A stretch of DNA of 10,223 nucleotides, from assembly GCA_002455215.1 (NCBI GenBank), contig DKKK01000183.1, positions 2,152 to 12,374 on the forward strand, read 5' to 3'. The notes below the pieces were generated by a model. That model was not told the origin of the DNA and did not search any database. It saw nothing but the letters and a program-made list of their open reading frames with translations. Below, piece after piece: positions 8,701 to 10,223 of the stretch; the stretch's first letter is position 1, and every line of letters begins with the position of its first letter. The DNA comes from Anaerolineales bacterium UBA6668 (GTDB lineage Bacteria > Chloroflexota > Anaerolineae > Anaerolineales > UBA6668). A program made the translations under genes and the position numbers.

Positions 8701-10223
8701 ACGCGGGCAAATCAGCTTTACTCCGGCGGATGGCGGCACATACCGCGTAACCGCTTCCGCACAGGATAGCAAAGGCAATTCTATTAGTGCTAGTACCTAC
8801 ATCTGGGTGAGCGATACGCGCTATGTCAGTTGGCGGCAAGACAACAGCAATCGTATTCGACTGATTACCGATAAGAAAGAATATCAACCAGGCGACACCG
8901 CCGAAATTTTAATCGCCTCCCCATTTCAAGGCACAACTACCGCGTTGGTTACGGTAGAACGCGGGCGCATCTCTTACCACGAAGTACTCACTTTAACTGG
9001 CAACAGCACGGTTTACCGCCTACCTATCACGGCTGAACACGCCCCCAATGTGTTTGTCAGTGTGATTTTGGTCAAGGGGGTGGATGAAACCAACCCCGCA
9101 CCAGCATTTCGGATGGGTATGGCAGAGCTAAAAGTGAGCAATGCCCAGCAAGAAGTGTTGGTTAGCCTGACCCCCGACAAGCAAAACGCCGGACCGGGCG
9201 ATGAAGTGACCTACAGCGTGTATGCCACCGACTACAGCGGCAAACCCGTCCAAGCCGAGTTCAGCCTGGCATTGGTAGATTTGGCGGTCTTGAGCTTATC
9301 TGCTCCCAATAGCCAGCCGATTCTAAATGCGTTTTACAGCACCCGCCCACTTTCTGTACAAACCAGCACGGCGTTGATGTTCTCGGTGCAACAAGTGAAT
9401 ATTGAAGTGAACAAGCTAAAAGGCGGTGGTGGGGGCGCGGCAGATGCCGCCGCGCCTTTCGTCACCATTCGCGGTGACTTCCGCGATACTGCCTATTGGA
9501 ACGCCGAAGTGCGCACCGATGCACAAGGCAAAGCGCAAGTCACGGTTAAATTACCCGATAACCTGACCACCTGGCGGCTGGATGCGCGTGGTGTAACACT
9601 CGACACGTTGGTCGGGCAGGCGCAAACCGATATTATCAGTAGCAAACCCCTACTCATCCGTCCGGTCACACCACGTTTCTTGGTGGTGGGCGACCAAGTG
9701 GAACTGCAAGCACTGGTGAACAACAACACTGATAACGCCCTGTCGGCAGTGGTGGAACTCTCAGGTACGGGCTATGATTTGCAAGGCGAGAGCCAACAAA
9801 CGGTGGAGATACCGGCACGTGGGCGGGCGTTGGTCAAATGGCAAGGCACTATCCCCGATGTGAGTGGGGTGGACTTGGTGTTCTCGGTACGCAGTGGCGA
9901 ATTTAGTGATGCCAGTCGCCCACCAGCGGGCATACCACCCACCCAAACGCTACCCGTCTATCGCTATATTGCGCCGGAAACGGTGGGGACGGCGGGTGCG
10001 CTTGACTCGGCGGAAGCACTCACCGAAGCGATTGTCCTGCCACGCCGCTACGACGCCAGCCAAGGGCAACTCAACATCACCCTAAGCCCGTCACTTGCCG
10101 CCAGCACGGTAGATGGTTTAACCTACCTAGAACATTATCCCTACGAATGTACCGAGCAAACCATCAGCCGCTTTTTACCCAATGTTGTCACCTACCGCAC
10201 TTTGAAGGAGCTTGGTTTGGATG
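5738..10223 (+). CDS. Alpha-2-macroglobulin family lipoprotein with Ig-like repeats and thioester (partial, C-terminus beyond window)
   Basis: Large extracytoplasmic protein of the bacterial A2M family, which traps attacking proteases: cleavage of a bait region exposes a thioester that links covalently to the protease. The frame is open for 1495 codons to the window end. Residues 1-17 form a lipoprotein signal (K2, R4, hydrophobic core, lipobox-like AVAC with C17), followed by a Pro/Thr linker to about 36. About four Ig-like Big_5 repeats lie at 38-128, 134-236, 240-336 and 341-437, each with a variant of FNxPM (YFDQAM, IFNRPV, LFNQPM, DFNTLM). Macroglobulin domains follow, including the family signature YTDRPIYRPGQ (673-683). 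A Gly/Ala-rich stretch (1229-1238) sits at the bait position just before the conserved DTAYW and LPDNLTTW segments. The thioester motif C1471-T-E-Q1474 is intact. The rest of the thioester and receptor-like domains should lie beyond the edge. By eye it is richer in G+C than the kinase genes. Certain as to family, but the substrate is unknown. Confidence 0.95.
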   Translation, partial: MKTRSLLICSLLFAVACGVLPNPLAKPTPLPTVPPLVAEVSPTAGETLPTDGAIVLYFDQAMQADSVEKAVSFSPAVSGKWQWLDDRTAQFTPNNALAPAQRYTLTIANSATSIKGIPLAQSVDFTVDTEGLLTVSELIPADGSAEIGVDSSITVIFNRPVVPLLLSSDAKDLPQPLSISPALAGKGEWVNTSIYVFRPSQPLAGATTYTVQVQPGGAGTALANLQETVTSSFTTLAPAVLSVEVETYDNRVPLDAPIRVLFNQPMNRTAVESAITLNSLPFLGKYEWSDDGLSVAITADPKLQHDTAYTFAVGRQAKAASGEVGLAQDFEQNFVTLPLPKVIKTEPADGEKEVPSYRGISVDFNTLMDEESLKKHIKIDPPPANDYNNAYFSSYGFEYYLNTPILPTTDYTLTIGADVQDVYGNRLGQEQVIHFRSADIPPHVYLALPGEIGLFSAYAPTELFYVFTNTHHLQAGLWRMSVEDFGRFQDWSEPNFRENYNPNPDQAIVNLDIPVEPVLNETIYQKVPLPAEGVNLPPGLYYLKTIHPINDEPLRHFLIVADVNISLKSTYDQAAVWVTDMQSGLPVAGRQVVLYGRGNKVLAEGVTDANGYWQTALANQTNEALWLMAVADARDQDPAGLGITTTDWVDGIAPWSFNVPTSWQRQTQEGYLYTDRPIYRPGQVVYFKGLLRQEDDARFQLPEAGHKVTISITNDQYEEIYRQNLPVNDYGTLNGEVQLSEDAGTGSYRLLMQDGENFSREIYFTVAEFVKPEFQVKLTPEKPAYLAGETVRATVESTFFFGGGVSNADVSYTVLTADYSFPWTGDGWYSFYNYDETADVSGPTYGVYGEVLAQGSGKTDGSGKFVIELPANLGDRIGSQLFTIEATVADLNQRIVSGRTEVVVHRGEFYVGINAKDYVSTAGEPAEMQLITTDWQSQAAPNQTVNVTAAKVEWFNVQEEDEFGNKVWTWERKETQVYTGSTTTAGDGRGQISFTPADGGTYRVTASAQDSKGNSISASTYIWVSDTRYVSWRQDNSNRIRLITDKKEYQPGDTAEILIASPFQGTTTALVTVERGRISYHEVLTLTGNSTVYRLPITAEHAPNVFVSVILVKGVDETNPAPAFRMGMAELKVSNAQQEVLVSLTPDKQNAGPGDEVTYSVYATDYSGKPVQAEFSLALVDLAVLSLSAPNSQPILNAFYSTRPLSVQTSTALMFSVQQVNIEVNKLKGGGGGAADAAAPFVTIRGDFRDTAYWNAEVRTDAQGKAQVTVKLPDNLTTWRLDARGVTLDTLVGQAQTDIISSKPLLIRPVTPRFLVVGDQVELQALVNNNTDNALSAVVELSGTGYDLQGESQQTVEIPARGRALVKWQGTIPDVSGVDLVFSVRSGEFSDASRPPAGIPPTQTLPVYRYIAPETVGTAGALDSAEALTEAIVLPRRYDASQGQLNITLSPSLAASTVDGLTYLEHYPYECTEQTISRFLPNVVTYRTLKELGLD
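9422..9457 (+). other. Putative bait-region linker of the A2M protein
   Basis: Five consecutive Gly codons, then an Ala/Asp run and Pro, encode residues 1229-1240. In A2M proteins the protease-sensitive bait lies just before the domain that opens with a D/E-T-x-x-W segment, and here DTAYW follows within about ten residues. A flexible, low-complexity, exposed linker is expected at this place. The exact bait limits cannot be read from sequence. Confidence 0.5.
10148..10159 (+). other. Thioester motif CTEQ of the A2M protein
   Basis: Cys1471 and Gln1474 in YPYECTEQTISRF match the CxEQ motif whose Cys and Gln side chains form the internal thioester in A2M and complement proteins. The residue before Cys is Glu, where Gly is usual in this family. 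Its presence suggests a covalent protease trap rather than a thioester-less paralogue. Confidence 0.85.

Noticed and set aside
8408..8887. A 159-codon minus-strand open frame inside the A2M gene
   Set aside because: It is antisense to conserved macroglobulin domains, has no recognisable domain and no good ribosome binding site was evident; it is an overlap artefact of a long open gene.

Overview
The window holds three long protein-coding genes and one short intergenic region. Two genes lie on the minus strand and appear co-transcribed: a kinase gene at 5566-3383, then, 12 bases later, a second kinase gene that starts at 3370 and runs off the left edge. The third gene starts at 5738 on the plus strand and runs off the right edge. 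The 171-base gap between the divergent genes (5567-5737) carries both ribosome binding sites and the upstream control region. I see no RNA genes, CRISPR array, insertion sequence or recombinase.

Minus-strand pair. The first product (727 aa) reads as two tandem S1-type RNA-binding OB folds, a receiver-like domain that has lost its phosphoacceptor, one GAF domain, and a histidine kinase core with clear H, N, G1, F and G2 boxes. The second product (at least 1123 aa) starts with an intact receiver domain. It continues with about five consecutive GAF-like domains and a kinase dimerisation region, and reaches the N box of the ATPase domain at the window edge. Neither protein shows a membrane segment, so both should be cytosolic. 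The kinase with the dead receiver is followed by a protein with a live receiver, which suggests a phosphorelay inside the operon. The S1 domains suggest an RNA or nucleic-acid input or target. Both points are inference.

Plus-strand gene. This encodes a bacterial alpha-2-macroglobulin (A2M), probably a lipoprotein. It has a lipobox-type signal, a Pro/Thr linker, about four Ig-like repeats of the SbsA/Big_5 type, macroglobulin domains, a Gly/Ala-rich bait-like linker, and an intact CxEQ thioester motif 22 residues before the edge. It is expected to trap proteases at the cell surface or in the periplasm.

Organism. The window is clearly bacterial. Large multi-GAF, receiver-containing soluble kinases together with an Ig-repeat A2M lipoprotein behind a Pro/Thr linker would fit Chloroflexota (for example Anaerolineae-like lineages). 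Other environmental phyla cannot be excluded and this assignment is low confidence. By eye the A2M gene is richer in G+C than the two kinase genes.
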